From assembly GCA_033439265.1 (NCBI GenBank), contig JAVTVX010000009.1, forward strand, positions 4,639,609-4,703,608: a stretch of DNA of 64,000 nucleotides, read 5' to 3'. The stretch comes from Dillenia suffruticosa (lineage: Eukaryota > Streptophyta > Magnoliopsida > Dilleniales > Dilleniaceae). Position 1 is the first letter of the stretch. Each line of letters begins with the position of its first letter. Of the stretch, positions 38,385 to 49,249 are shown in pieces. Position numbers and translations under genes: made by a program. Below the pieces are notes generated by a model. The model was not told where the DNA came from and did no database searches. It was given only the letters and a program-made list of their open reading frames with translations.

Positions 38385-40265
38385 ATGGATTTTAAAATTC
38401 TCTATTACATTCAAAATCTCTGGCCTTTTTCTAAACTACTTAGAGTGGACGATTTGAGAGTCTCTGATCAGATATTGAGCAAGCTCTCCATCCCGGAATC
38501 GACGAAACGTTTCGTTTTCGCCATTCGGGAACCAGAGTCTCAGTCTGTGATCTATCTTCTTGCTGCTCAGAGCTTATCTGAGAGATCTGCAGTAGATGCT
38601 GAACATTTAATTAGGGAAATTAAGCCTGATGCAGTGGTTGCTCAGGTGGGGAATTTGGATGTTAACGAGATTCAATTAGAAAAGAATGACCCTGTTCCTA
38701 CTTCACCATTTGAAGTAGTTTGGAGGAGTTTTGTGAGTAAATTTAGTAGAGAGAATTATGAGAATTTGGCTGGGAACTATGTTTTGAAAGCGATTTTCGG
38801 GACTAGTTTTCATGGGCATTTCTTGGCCGCAAAGGGGGCAGCTGAGGAAGTTGGGTCTTCATTTTTGGTGCTCGAGTCTCCAACTGTGAAGTCAGTTGTA
38901 GGGAATGGGAATTCGTCAAATGGATCTGACTTTGGGAATAAGTTTCTGGGTTTGCAACCTAGTAGTTTGGTTCCGGGAAATTTGGGGTCTGTTGTTTCGT
39001 CGAGTTCTGCAGTTTTTTGTGTTAGGAATGATGTGCAAAGGGAAATGGTGAGGTCATTGTCTTCGTACATGGCTGCATCAAAGCCTGTTTATTTAAATTC
39101 GAGTGATGATTTAGAGGTTCATCCGAGAGGTGATTTCAAGGCCCCACTGTTTGCTCAGTCTGTTTATCCATTGCTTGTTGATCTGCATGATATTTTTATT
39201 AATCTACCAACAATTGGAAGGGCTTTGGCATATGCTCAGAAGTTGCTCTATGATGTAAATAGAGGGGAGGCTGTGGATACCAGAGTTTTATCTGAGGTTC
39301 ATACTTTCCGGATTGCTGTTGAGGGGCTGAGAATAGCTCTCAATAATGCTGGTCGGGTTCCTATGAAGAAAATGGGGAATCCTGAATCAGATATGTATGA
39401 GTTTAAGGACCTATCTATTGATGAAAAGTCTCATGCTCTCCTTGCACAGGCAATTCGTAGCCAGGCTCAGAGATTCAAAACTGTTGTGGCAGTGGTGGAT
39501 GCTGGAAGTATAGGGGCACTCAGGAAATATTGGAACACTGAAATTCCATCTGAGGTCAAGGATGTGTTAGATGAGCTTGTCACAGACTGTGAAAGTGATG
39601 GGATAGTTTCAAAAGGCATCTACAAGAGGAGGTTCATAACTGACAAACCGGTTGTGGCAGTTGGGGCTGGAGCAACAGCAGTATTGGGAGCTTCTTCACT
39701 CTCCAAATTTGTTCCCTTATCAACAATGACCAAGGTTGTCACCTTTAAAGTTCCTGCTTTATTAAAGATCATTTTGACTCAAACCCAGAAGGCTGTTGCA
39801 ATTGCTTTTGGCAAGACCTTTGGTCCTGCAAAATTACTAGTCCCAGGATTTACTAGTTCTGGAGCCCAAACAAGTTCTCTCTTGAAGGCGGCCGCTTCTG
39901 CCGAAAAAATCCGGGTTGTCACCCATGGTGTTATAGCCTCTGCTGAGAAAACCAGCTTTTCTGCGATGAGGACTGCATTCTACCAAATAATGAGAAATCG
40001 ACGTGTGCAGCCAATTGGCCTCTTGCCATGGGGTACCTTTGGATGCAGCATTGCCACTTGTGCTGGGTTGCTCCTCTATGGAGATGGGATTGAATGTGCT
40101 GTTGAGTCACTACCTGCAGCTCCCTCAATTGCTAGTTTAGGCCGTGGTATTCAAAGTTTGCATCAGGCATCTCAGGAAGTGAGGCAGTCAAGTAGCAGTA
40201 AGGTACAAAATTCTATAGAATCTATGATGTACAAGTTAAAGACATTACAGGGTCAACAGAAGTAA
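38385..40265 (+). CDS. Conserved plant membrane protein of unknown function, intronless, 626 aa
   Basis: A single uninterrupted ORF starts MDFKILYYIQ and ends LQGQQK-stop. The N-terminal third has alternating hydrophobic segments (RFVFAIREPESQSVIYLLAA, PDAVVAQVGN). Residues 300-400 look helical. A Gly/Ala-rich hydrophobic stretch lies near 421-445 (VVAVGAGATAVLGASSL) and a second near 546-566 (LLPWGTFGCSIATCAGLLL), so the C-terminal region is probably membrane-associated. The PDAVVAQVG segment loosely recalls TraB-type proteins, but I would not assign it to that family. Codon use and length look like a functional gene. Main uncertainties are function and topology. Confidence 0.85.
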   Translation: MDFKILYYIQNLWPFSKLLRVDDLRVSDQILSKLSIPESTKRFVFAIREPESQSVIYLLAAQSLSERSAVDAEHLIREIKPDAVVAQVGNLDVNEIQLEKNDPVPTSPFEVVWRSFVSKFSRENYENLAGNYVLKAIFGTSFHGHFLAAKGAAEEVGSSFLVLESPTVKSVVGNGNSSNGSDFGNKFLGLQPSSLVPGNLGSVVSSSSAVFCVRNDVQREMVRSLSSYMAASKPVYLNSSDDLEVHPRGDFKAPLFAQSVYPLLVDLHDIFINLPTIGRALAYAQKLLYDVNRGEAVDTRVLSEVHTFRIAVEGLRIALNNAGRVPMKKMGNPESDMYEFKDLSIDEKSHALLAQAIRSQAQRFKTVVAVVDAGSIGALRKYWNTEIPSEVKDVLDELVTDCESDGIVSKGIYKRRFITDKPVVAVGAGATAVLGASSLSKFVPLSTMTKVVTFKVPALLKIILTQTQKAVAIAFGKTFGPAKLLVPGFTSSGAQTSSLLKAAASAEKIRVVTHGVIASAEKTSFSAMRTAFYQIMRNRRVQPIGLLPWGTFGCSIATCAGLLLYGDGIECAVESLPAAPSIASLGRGIQSLHQASQEVRQSSSSKVQNSIESMMYKLKTLQGQQK

Positions 40266-41085
40266 GATTTTGAAACCATTCTTCACTTCTTTTTCTCATT
40301 AAGGAAAGCATTGCATGTTTGGACTGGGGAAAAATATCTTTCGCTTGTACGAACTGTACAGATACCTCACCATGCTTTCGCATTGAAAATTTTTTCTCCC
40401 AAATCAAATTATTTTATTAAAATTAGTTCATATTGATCGAGAACATAGTGTTTTAGTGCTTTCTATGGGTTGAATTATTATGATGTATACTATTACTATT
40501 GAGGGATAATGGCAATCTTTATCATTTACAAATTTGAACACCCCCACCCCCAAAAAAAAGAAATAAAACAATGAAGGTTGTTGTCCTGAGTTCTAATCTA
40601 GGTACTCGTTCCTCGACTCCTTTTTGCTTCTAATGTTGCTAAAAGCCCTGTTGATCAGGAGAACTTCTGCGGGCTGCTTGGATGTTCTTTGACACGAATC
40701 GATCGAATTATAATGGTTGTGCCAGTAGGCTTGTTAAGACTTGCATGTTTGGATTAGGGCTAGAATATCTTCAGTATATGCCATCGTTTGGATAGTTGTC
40801 TTTGTTAAAAATTTTCTCCCTAGGATTCATGTGTTGTACATCTTTTAACTGCAATAATGTTTCTTATAAGGAATATATTCTAGTAGTGATCAAGTAATGT
40901 GTGGATCTCTAGTTTCATGGTTGTCACCGTTGGTTGTGGATCCAGGAACCTTTGTTCGCAGCATCAACATTTACGCACACATACAATAAAAAATGATAAT
41001 TTCACTTGTCTAACTTTGATTGCATATTTTAAAGGGTAAATTGTAGTTTGCCTTTTCTATTTTATACCCAAAAGCAAAAAAAATA
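40266..41085. other. 3' flank of the 626-aa gene
   Basis: This holds the presumed 3' UTR, then unique AT-rich sequence up to the LINE. No coding sequence is supported. Confidence 0.5.
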
Positions 41086-41770
41086 ATATCTTTCCCAAGT
41101 TCTTAAGGAAAGAGGGTCTTGAGGCACAGTATATCGTCCCAGCTAATGGCTTTAAAGGGGGTCTCTTGCTATCGTGGAATCCAAATAAGGTTAACCTTTG
41201 TGTGTTGCAACACACAAACCAGATGATTCACTGTTTGATTAGGGAAGATGATAAGAATTGGTTCATTGCCTTTGTGTATTGTTAGCTGTACCTTATCTCC
41301 AAAGTTGATTGTTGGAATGATCTAGCTAAGATTGCGGAGAACATGAATGAGCCTTGGTTTGTCATGGGCAATTTCAATGATATTGCTGGATTTGAAGAGA
41401 AGAGCAAGAGCAATCCTTCGACCTGGAAGAGTTACCAAAGATGCAGAAATTGATGGTCTCAATGCAACTTGCTGGACATTTAGATGGGCAGTCCTAATTT
41501 TACCTGGTTTGGTAACGGAAGAGGGTTTAGTTGGCTTCACCAAAAGTTAAACAGGGTTCTTTGTAACTTGGAGGCTAGGATGTCTTTTCCGAAGATGAAG
41601 GTCCTTAACCTGACAAAACTTCATGGTGACCATTGCTCTATTTGTCTCAATACTGCCCTGACAGTGGCCCCTAATAGGGATAGAAAGGCCTCAGGTTCAA
41701 AACCGCTTGTTTGATGCACCCTAAATTCAATGAAGCTTTTGAAGAAGCTTGGAATGTAGAAGAGGGCCCT

Positions 41771-42286
41771 CTCGAGGTTACTCTCCATACTGTAGGGGAG
41801 GAGATAAAAGTTTGGAATAAGATGGTCTTTGGAAACATTTTTCAACGGAAAAGAGAGCTTGAAGCAAGACTAGGAGGTATTCAAAGAGCTCCCATTTACA
41901 AGCACTCAACCTTCTTACAAGAGTTGGAGTGCCATCTGCTAACGGAGCTTCATAAAGTTCTCGAGCAGGAGGAGATATTATGGTTCCAAAAGTTTAAAAC
42001 AAGCTGGTTTATGAAAGGGGATAGAAACACTAGGGTTTTTCATGCTATTACCAAGATCAGGAGAAGTGCTAACAGGATAGCTGCATTAAAGATCAACGGG
42101 GTGTGGGTTTTGAATCAGGAAGAGCTAAAAAGTCATGCTATAAACTACTTTTCAAAGCTGTTTGCCAGCAAAAGTGTCTATGAGCCGAGTAGCAGACTGA
42201 ATGTGGGAAGAAGAAAAAGCATCAAATTGAATCAAATGATGCTTTGTAGTCACTTTTGTGAAGAGGAAGTTAGAGCTGCGGTTTTC
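41771..42286 (+). repeat. LINE segment, copy 1 of a direct duplication
   Basis: This segment starts CTCGAGGTTACTCTCC and ends GAGCTGCGGTTTTC. It recurs at 43192-43742 with a few substitutions. The two copies flank the inserted gene fragment. Copy 1 lacks the poly(A) insertion found in copy 2. Confidence 0.92.
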
Positions 42287-43191
42287 TTGAAGTGTTTTTC
42301 AAGGCCTTGGGCTAGCATTTCTATCTCTGGCTGCAGAACAGAAATGATAGATCATCAAGCAGTTCAATCAAAAGACTAACACACAAAAATGAACATTAGT
42401 TGAAACCTCCAAAGGACATAATAAATTTGAAAAGAGAAAAAGAAAAGGAAAAGAAAAAAGGTTTTGAAGAAGCTGTATAAATAGTTTTGGATGACGGTAG
42501 GAAAACATCAATAATGAACGTTTAATCTGAGTTTTTCATTTAACAAGCCTGAATAGGTTGTTTTCGAGGAGAGAAAGGAGTTTGGTCAGATATAAACTAA
42601 CCTTACCAAATATAAATAGAATGAAAACAATGGTACAGTTGCTCCTGGGATTTTTAGCAGAATATTGGCAATTATGAGAAAATTGTGTATGCTTTAGGTG
42701 GCAGTCATACAGTGTAATTGAAAAGGCTTATTATCAAATATATCACGTCACAGACAATTTCTCATGAACCAAAGCACATACAGAGGATTCATCAGGACGA
42801 AATACGTGCAGAATAGAGCATATCTTTGACAGTTCTGCTACTGCTTCTAAATGGTTATTTTGCATTTCCAAAGCCTGAAAATTTGGGAAACAAATTGCAG
42901 CGGATCAGTGTAGAAAATCACCAACGAGACTAGAAAATGCACCTTCAAAATTGGAATTGTGTGCCTTCGAGTGCTTGCAATTGAACATGTGAATTTGGAA
43001 ACAACAGAAAGCTATATTAAATGTCATAGGCATTAATAGAAATATTCTGAACTTCATGCTTCTAGCTTCACATCTACGAACTACATTTTTCATCTCTCTA
43101 TTCATCTAAAAATAAAACAAGAGAGACAACTCTTAACCACCTCGTACTTAGAGATCATCTTTCTACAGTTTAAAAATGTTTATTTAAGTCC
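42286..43191 (-). pseudogene. Inserted copy of part of the 449-aa gene
   Basis: This 0.9-kb block is nearly identical to 31673-32579: it starts CTTGAAGTGTTTTTCAAGG and ends GTTTATTTAAGTCCC in both places. It carries the 5' part of exon 6, intron 5, exon 5 and part of intron 4, so it came from genomic DNA rather than spliced mRNA. Scattered substitutions and one- or two-base indels separate the copies. It has no promoter, start or 3' exon of its own and cannot make the protein. Confidence 0.93.
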
Positions 43192-43742
43192 CTCGAGGTT
43201 ACTCTCCATACTGTAGGGGAGGAGATGAAAGTTTGGAATAAGATGGCCTTTGGAATCATCTTTCAACGGAAAAGAGAGCTTGAAGCAAGACTAGGAGGTA
43301 TTCAGAGAGCTCCCATTTACAAGCACTCAACCTTCTTACAAAAAAAAAAAAAAAAAAAAAAAAAACCTTCTTACAAGAGTTGGAGTGCCATCTGCTAACG
43401 GAGCTTTATAAAGTTCTCGAGCAGGAGGAGATATTATGGTTCCAAAAGTTTAAAATAAGCTGGTTTGTGAAAGGGGATAGAAACACTAGGGTTTTTCATG
43501 CTATTACCAAGATCAGGAGAAGTGCTAACAGGATAGCTGCATTAAAGATCAACGGGGTGTGGGTTTCGAATAAGGAAGAGCTAAAAAGTCATGTTATAAA
43601 CTACTTTTCAAAGCTATTTGCAAGCAAAAGTGTCTGTGAGCCGAGTAGCAGACTGAATGTGGGAAGAAGAAAAGGCATCAAATCGAATCAAATGATGCTT
43701 TGTAGTCCCTTTTGTGAAGAGGAAGTTAGAGCTGCGGTTTTC
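43192..43742 (+). repeat. LINE segment, copy 2 of a direct duplication
   Basis: Second copy of 41771-42286, after which the LINE continues into its reverse transcriptase region (CTATGAAGGGATGAAAGC). It is about 35 bp longer because of a poly(A) insertion at 43342-43377. Confidence 0.92.
43329..43377 (+). mobile_element. Bare poly(A) insertion with 13-bp target-site duplication
   Basis: AACCTTCTTACAA occurs at 43329-43341 and again at 43365-43377, separated by an A-run. The unoccupied site is visible in copy 1 near 41908-41920, where the sequence occurs once. This looks like a target-primed reverse-transcription event that copied only an A-tail. Confidence 0.8.
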
Positions 43743-45424
43743 TCTATGAAGGGATGAAAGCGTCGGGTCCAGGCATGATGCAAACTATTTTTTATTAAAA
43801 GTTCTGGCCCATTATGAAGGATAAAGTGTATAGGTTTGTAAGTCCTTATCTGATGGCTTCTTTGCCAAAACCCTTTTGATCTTGATCTCTAAGTCTAACA
43901 ATCTTGAGGAAATCTCTGATTTTGGACCAATCAATCTTTTAAACACCTTTTATAACATTTTGAGTAAGTGTTTGGTTGCTAGACTTAGGCCGCTTCTCAA
44001 AAGTATTATCAAGCCCCACCAAAATAGTTTCCTGCCGTAGCTCTTCAGGAAGTGATTTACTCTATAAAGCACTCGAAGAGCTCAAAGCATGATATGATCC
44101 TTAAAATTGATCTGAGAAAGGCCTATGACAATGTCAGTTAGGAATATCTAGCCAAGGTTCTCCTAGAGATCAAGGTGCCTATGAAGCTGGTCAAGATCAT
44201 TATGTTTGCCCTGGCGAATGATGATACTTCTATTGTCTGGAATGGAGAGGTCCTCTCTCTGTTCAAGTCAGCCAAGGACTAAGACAAGGAGACTCTCTTT
44301 CTCCGTACCTCTTCCTGTTGGTGATGAAGCGTCTCTTGTGCATGATCCAAGAAAAAGTCTGAAAAGGAGTTTGGAAAGCTGTGAAAGTCACCATAAGGGG
44401 ACCCTTCATATCTCATCTCTTCCTTGCTGACAATTTAATCATCTTTGCGGAGGCAGATCACCTAAGTCTAGTAACATTTTAAGTTGTCTGAGGTTATTTG
44501 AGGAGGAGAGTGGGTTGTAGGTAAACCTGCATAAGTCCAAGCTTTGGATCGACAATAGGGCCCCAAGACATCTTAAAGCCTCTTTGGAGGCTTGTTGCAA
44601 GTTCTCCCTCATCGACAACTTAGGAAGATATTTGGGTGTCCTAGTAATACACGATAGAAAAAATAAGAACTTCTACCATCATATTGTTGCGAAGTTGCAA
44701 AGCAAACTTAGCAGTTGGAAGTCTAAACTCCTAAGCATGGCGGGTAGAAGAACTCTGATTCAGTCAGTAACAGTTGCTATCCCGCTTTATACATTGCAGT
44801 CGGTAGACAAGTTGAATAGAGATTTCCTTTAGGGGGTAATGAGGACAAAAAGAAAGTCTATACGGTCAAATGGCACAAGGTGTGTGCTCATAAAAAAGAT
44901 GAAGGTTCGGGCATGAGGGAGCTCAACATGGCATTGATGGCCAAACTGGGATAGAAAAATTCTGAATGATGAATGAGCCCTTTGGTGTAAGATTATGCAG
45001 CAGAAATACCTTAAAGGTGGTAATCTGCTGGACCACTCTAGAAAATGAAAGTCCTCCGTTGCTTGGAGAGGTATATGCTTCAGAAGGGACTGCCTAAGGA
45101 AAGGCATTAAATGGAGATTAGGGGATGGAACAAAGATCAGCCTCTGGCACAATAATTGGGTTGGAGAAGAGAAGTTGGAGAAAGCATTGATTCCCAAAGA
45201 TTCATGTCATGTGGGAACCAAAGTGTGTTGACTTTTGGGAAGAGAGTGGCTCATGGAAGCTTGAGGAACTGCTAGCTGTGCTGCCCAGTGCTAAAGTTGA
45301 AGAAATAAGAGCTGTTATTATCTCAAGAAATAGGCAAAATATGGACTCTCTATTCTGGAAAGCTAAACCGGATCGAATGTTCACAGTAGCCACTGCTTAC
45401 TGGATCCAAAAAAGTGGCTCTTGG

Positions 45425-45644
45425 GTGCACCCAAGGGAGAACTCCAATTGGTCTTGGATCTGGAAGATGAAGTGCCCTGAGAAGGCGAAGATGTTTGTGT
45501 GGTTGGCTGTGAAGGAAAAGATTCCAACAAAGATGTGCACCCAAGGGAGAACTCCAATTGGTCTTGGATCTCGAAGATGAAATGCCCTGAGAAGGCGAAG
45601 ATGTTCGTGTGGTTGGCTGCGAAGGAAAAGATTCCAACAAAGAT
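45425..45644 (+). repeat. 110-bp tandem duplication inside the LINE
   Basis: GTGCACCCAAGGGAGAACTC starts at 45425 and again at 45535. The two 110-bp units differ at a handful of positions. The unit encodes the start of the zinc-binding region (NWSWIWKMKCPEKAKMFVWL). Because 110 is not a multiple of three, the duplication shifts the frame. Confidence 0.92.
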
Positions 45645-46839
45645 GGAGCTGAAGAAAAGAGGCATCTCAGAGGAATTGATTTGCTTCATCTGCCAGCTTG
45701 CAGAAGAAACTGTAGAACATGTTTTAAAAGACTGCAATCACGCTAGAGCTATTTGGAGGAAATTGGCAGGAGACTTTGAGCAGAAAAGTAGCTTCTAGGA
45801 TGGAAATATGGAGTGGATGAAAGAGGGGGCTAGAGGAAATCATAAGCTGGTATTTGAAGACGAAGGATTGATCTTTCTTCTGATGCTTTGGGCTATCTGG
45901 AAGTTCAGGTGTTGTGCTATGTATTAGAAGAAGATGGAACCGCCAGTTTCCATGGTTAATAGAGTGGTCAGCATGGGGAAGATTAGTGTAGAGAAGCTTT
46001 CCAGAAACAACGAGTTAAAAGAAGAGCTGAAGATTTGCTGGAAGTGCCCAGAAGAAGGATCCTTCATGCTGAACGTTGATGGTGTGGCTCATTTGGTTAA
46101 TGGTAGGGCTGGGGCGGGTGGGCTTTTCAGAGATAGTAGTGGTAATTGGGTGCATGGTTCCTGGATGAACATTGGGGTAGCCAAAGGAGACCACGCGGAA
46201 ATGTGGGGTCTGAAGCAGGGCCTGCTGTTTGCTAAATAAAGGAACTTCACTCCCCTAGTTATAGAGAGTGATTCTCTGAACCTCGTTAGTGCTATCAATA
46301 AGGGGTTAGAAGTAATCATCCTTGGAGAATCCTGGTCCAAGATTGCAGAGATCTTATGGATGACTTTGGGGTCACTAAGGTCAGTCATGTTTTCAGTGAA
46401 GGCAATTGGTGCGCTGATAAGTTAGCTAAGTTGGGGCAAGGAGCTTCTGCTAGCATCCATGAGAGTTTCACCCCTCCGAGTGAGCCCTTTCCGCTGCTGA
46501 ATCTAAACATCTCTGGTGTTTCCTGGGTTAGATATCGCATGCACTGCAGTGCTGTTACGTGAGTCCCCCTGTGTAGGGGCTGGTTGCTGTGTTTTGCTTT
46601 GTTTGTTCCCCTGCTGTTTCTTTTCTGTTTTGTTTGTTTTTCCTTCTCCTTTCAACCAAAAAAAAAAGGTAGTTTTGGAATAGGGTCCTCCAAAGATAGT
46701 CCTCTCGGCATCATTGGTTTGCTTTCGAGGGCACCTTTTGTTCTTATTAATTTTTGGCTAAGCTCTTATATATTTAGCATCTAAAAAAATGTAAAAGAAA
46801 GTTGAAAAAAAATAATAAATCAAATAAAAAAGGGAAAAG

Positions 46840-47056
46840 CTTAGCTCCGACTTTAGACCTCGGCACTTCGAAAAAAATGATGTACCAACGTTCGTCTTTT
46901 AATCAGGTCGGCAGTTCGATTTTTTCTAGATACGAAAAAAACAATATTTGGAGACTTGTCCCCCAAAGTGGATCCTATAATGGTCGGTCTAGATTAGTTA
47001 GAGCAAAACTCCTGATATTGGGTGGTGGTCAAATCAAGATACCAAAAAAAATAGCA
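46840..47056 (+). mobile_element. tRNA-derived SINE (family of the 52.1-kb copy)
   Basis: The block ends GATATTGGGTGGTGGTCAAA, then TACCAAAAAAAA. The core GTGGATCCTATAATGGTCGG corresponds to TTGGATCCTGCAAGCAATCG in the 52.1-kb element. The head holds a B-box-like GGTCGGCAGTTCGATTTTTT. It directly follows LINE-flanking sequence. No clear target duplication was found. Confidence 0.65.
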
Positions 47057-47339
47057 CAAGTGATCTGCCATGCCTAGGAATGGGCTTGGGCGTGGGCAGA
47101 CCTTCTAAACCCTTTTCAATTTTTGCTTAATCAAGTTTTAAACTTTTAGTTACGTCTGGGGTTCTAAAGCATGGTGAAGTTCCAGGCCCAGTCTTATTAG
47201 GGCCTAGCTGGGATTGGATATTATTTTCGACTCGGCCTAGAATCTAGGTTGGCTCTAATTTATCAACATGTCTTAGCCCAGTCCAAACTAACCCAAGTCC
47301 AAATTTGGCTCATCAACCTTCTGATGAATTATTTTTATT

Positions 47340-47440
47340 TTTTATTTTTTTTTGGGTATAAAACAAGACTCAAACTTGACACCTTTGCAAAAGAAGGGGA
47401 TGGTATCATTTGAGCCATAGCTCATTAACAACTTTTGATG
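47340..47440 (-). other. tRNA-like fragment
   Basis: After a T-rich run, the sequence GACTCAAACTTGACACC (B-box-like when reversed) and TTTGAGCCATAGCTCATT (A-box-like when reversed) suggest a tRNA-derived retroelement head. It is too diverged to be a functional tRNA, and no cloverleaf was confirmed. Confidence 0.35.
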
Positions 47441-47496
47441 AATATTGAACAAACTTATTCTTTGATCTAATGCAATTTGGTTGGTAGGATGTATGG

Positions 47497-47742
47497 CGGA
47501 GAATATTTCTTTTTTTTTTTTTATACCATATCTTGGACACCGTCTGGTATTCAGGGTTTTACCCCGACTAATCCGAACCGATCGCTGTAATGGCTACTTT
47601 CGAAAGGCAGGTCTTTCAACGGGGAACATTCCATACACATGAGGGCCGATACTTCCGGCGAGAGTTGAATCTCAATTATGCTTAAGAGTATTCAACCTCA
47701 CATCCAGTTGAGCCAACCCACGTTAGTGACGGAGAATATTTC
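47497..47742 (-). mobile_element. tRNA-derived SINE with perfect 13-bp target-site duplication
   Basis: The element is 47510-47729, flanked by CGGAGAATATTTC at 47497-47509 and 47730-47742. The T-run at 47510-47522 is its A-tail on the minus strand. Read on the minus strand the head is GTGGGTTGGCTCAACTGGATG (A box TGGCTCAACTGG) and GAGATTCAACTCTCG (B box). It then has GTTCCCCGTTG, CGATCGGTTCGGATTAGTCG and CCAAGATATGGTAT. It is the best-preserved member of its family in the window. Confidence 0.9.
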
Positions 47743-47744
47743 AC

Positions 47745-49200
47745 TTGAACATCAAATAGCCCAATCTTTAAAGTAAAGTATTACAATAAATGTGATGTGA
47801 ATTTAGTGACAAATCACTTTAAACTCAATAGAAATCATTCAAGTGTTTAAAAAATCAATCTTTAAATTGAAATTCACAACTGTTCAAACAAAAATAATAA
47901 AACTTTCGGATATTAGTGATCAAGTAAAAAAAATAAAAAAAAAATTGATAAAAATAAAGCATCACAAAATGAAAATTAATGGCGGGGAAATCCATTGAGC
48001 TGCAATGAAATTTAATAACAAGAAAGTAAATTTTCTACTAAATGCTAATCATGGACCTTGTTTTCCTCTTTAAATTGTTATTTAGCCTCATATATACCAA
48101 CCGATAGCAAAGGGAAATATGTAATTAGTGAGTTGAAAACTTTAAATGTACACCAAACCCTTCGGAGAAATAAGCCACACCATTGAGAGTTGTTTTTATG
48201 TGTTACCAAGATTATACACACTACTGTAATCATAACACAATACTATAAATAGGAGACTGCCAATTGCTGTTTGAAGGATAGGAGTTCTGGGGTTGCAACA
48301 TACTATTGGGGGATGACCTTGTTTTGTAGGTTGCCATCTTTACCTAGAATCCATGATTCCAATCATATTATCAAATTACATTTCAAATAAATAACAATGC
48401 AAAAAAGAGAGAACGAGCATAATCTAAATAGACAGGATAAACATAATACCAATTCAAGAGCCATATGAGATCAAAAGGGAAGATGATTACTTTTGGGTTT
48501 TTTTACCTTCGTCTTAATGCCATTCTCTCTTGGTAAATTGCTACTCTGATCATCGAAATAGGCAAGCATTGAGGAAGTTCCATGATTCCGTTCACCTGCA
48601 AAATAAACAGAATGTACCAAATGCAAAGTGATGGAAGTGTAAGAAAGATTTGAACCGTTTGGAACATAGAAGCAACCAAACCTAGTGATGCTTATTTCAT
48701 TATTCAGGCACAAAGCAAACCTGTTATCAATCCTAATTCTAAACCATCTTTGACCCATGTTTACACTTCAATCAGGCAAATTAAGATTTATGTTGAATCT
48801 ATGGAGCAAAAAGCCTCCATGAAGGCAAGATACTTAAAAGGAAAACATGAAAGCAAATAGAGCCATTAGTTAAATTACCTTGGAAACGTGCTCTGTCATT
48901 TGAAATTTTTAGTGAGACAAGTAACACGTCATGGACACACCATTAATAAATAGAACGTTGATAAATTTTCTTAACAGGCACAGAAGACTCTACCTTACTC
49001 CATAACGAATGCACAATACACAGAGCAAGATACTCAAGTCTAGGCTCTTAAAGATTTGGTGTCTCAGTGCCTATCCCCATTCTTCTTGAATTAATCTACC
49101 AAACTATCCTTCATAAGATTGATTTATTCTCCCCTAACCGGATAAGGAAGGCGTATCATTCACATCGTTACCATTTTGAGAATATGAAAAGTGTGATTAT
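47745..49200. other. Intergenic region with one exon-like module
   Basis: Mostly AT-rich unique sequence with no gene model. It includes the SNLP-type module at 48507-48595, listed separately. Confidence 0.5.
48507..48595 (-). pseudogene. SNLP exon-like module, copy at 48.5 kb
   Basis: An 89-bp block has a good acceptor (TTTTGCAG|GTGAAC) and donor (CGAAG|GTAAAA) on the minus strand. It reads ERNHGTSSMLAYFDDQSSNL followed by PRENGIKTK. The FDDxxSNL core recurs at 57.9, 62.1 and 63.5 kb. No partner exons are seen nearby, so it is probably an orphan exon. Confidence 0.45.
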
Positions 49201-49249
49201 TCTCATTTTTCATATATGGAAAAATGCCCCACGTGGGCATTAATTCTAT

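Larger units (their letters stand above)
41090..46667 (+). mobile_element. Defunct 5'-truncated LINE (plant L1-type non-LTR retrotransposon)
   Basis: ORF2-type domains appear in order on the plus strand, broken by many stops and frameshifts. Endonuclease: GGLLLSWNPNKVNLCVL, then EPWFVMGNFNDI, GSPNFTWFGNGRGFSWLH and LHGDHC (41.1-41.65 kb). Reverse transcriptase: QGDSLSPYLFLL at about 44.28 kb and HLFLADNLIIFAEA at about 44.42 kb, where the usual ADD catalytic motif reads ADN. Zinc-binding region: KCPEKAKMFVWLA, CFICQLAEETVEHVLKDC (45.47-45.74 kb). RNase H: LNVDGVAHLVNGRAGAGG, AEMWGLKQG, IESDSLNLV and CADKLAKLG (46.07-46.44 kb). A 10-A tail is at 46658-46667. ORF1 is absent, so it is 5' truncated. 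Two internal rearrangements are listed separately. It is an inactive copy. Confidence 0.88.

Noticed and set aside
38385..40265. Assigning the 626-aa protein to the TraB family
   Set aside because: Only a short PDAVVAQVG-like resemblance is visible. The length and C-terminal half do not obviously fit, so the function is left open.
41711..42379. 222-aa plus-strand ORF as an independent gene
   Set aside because: It is a LINE ORF2 segment that reads into the inserted gene fragment by chance.
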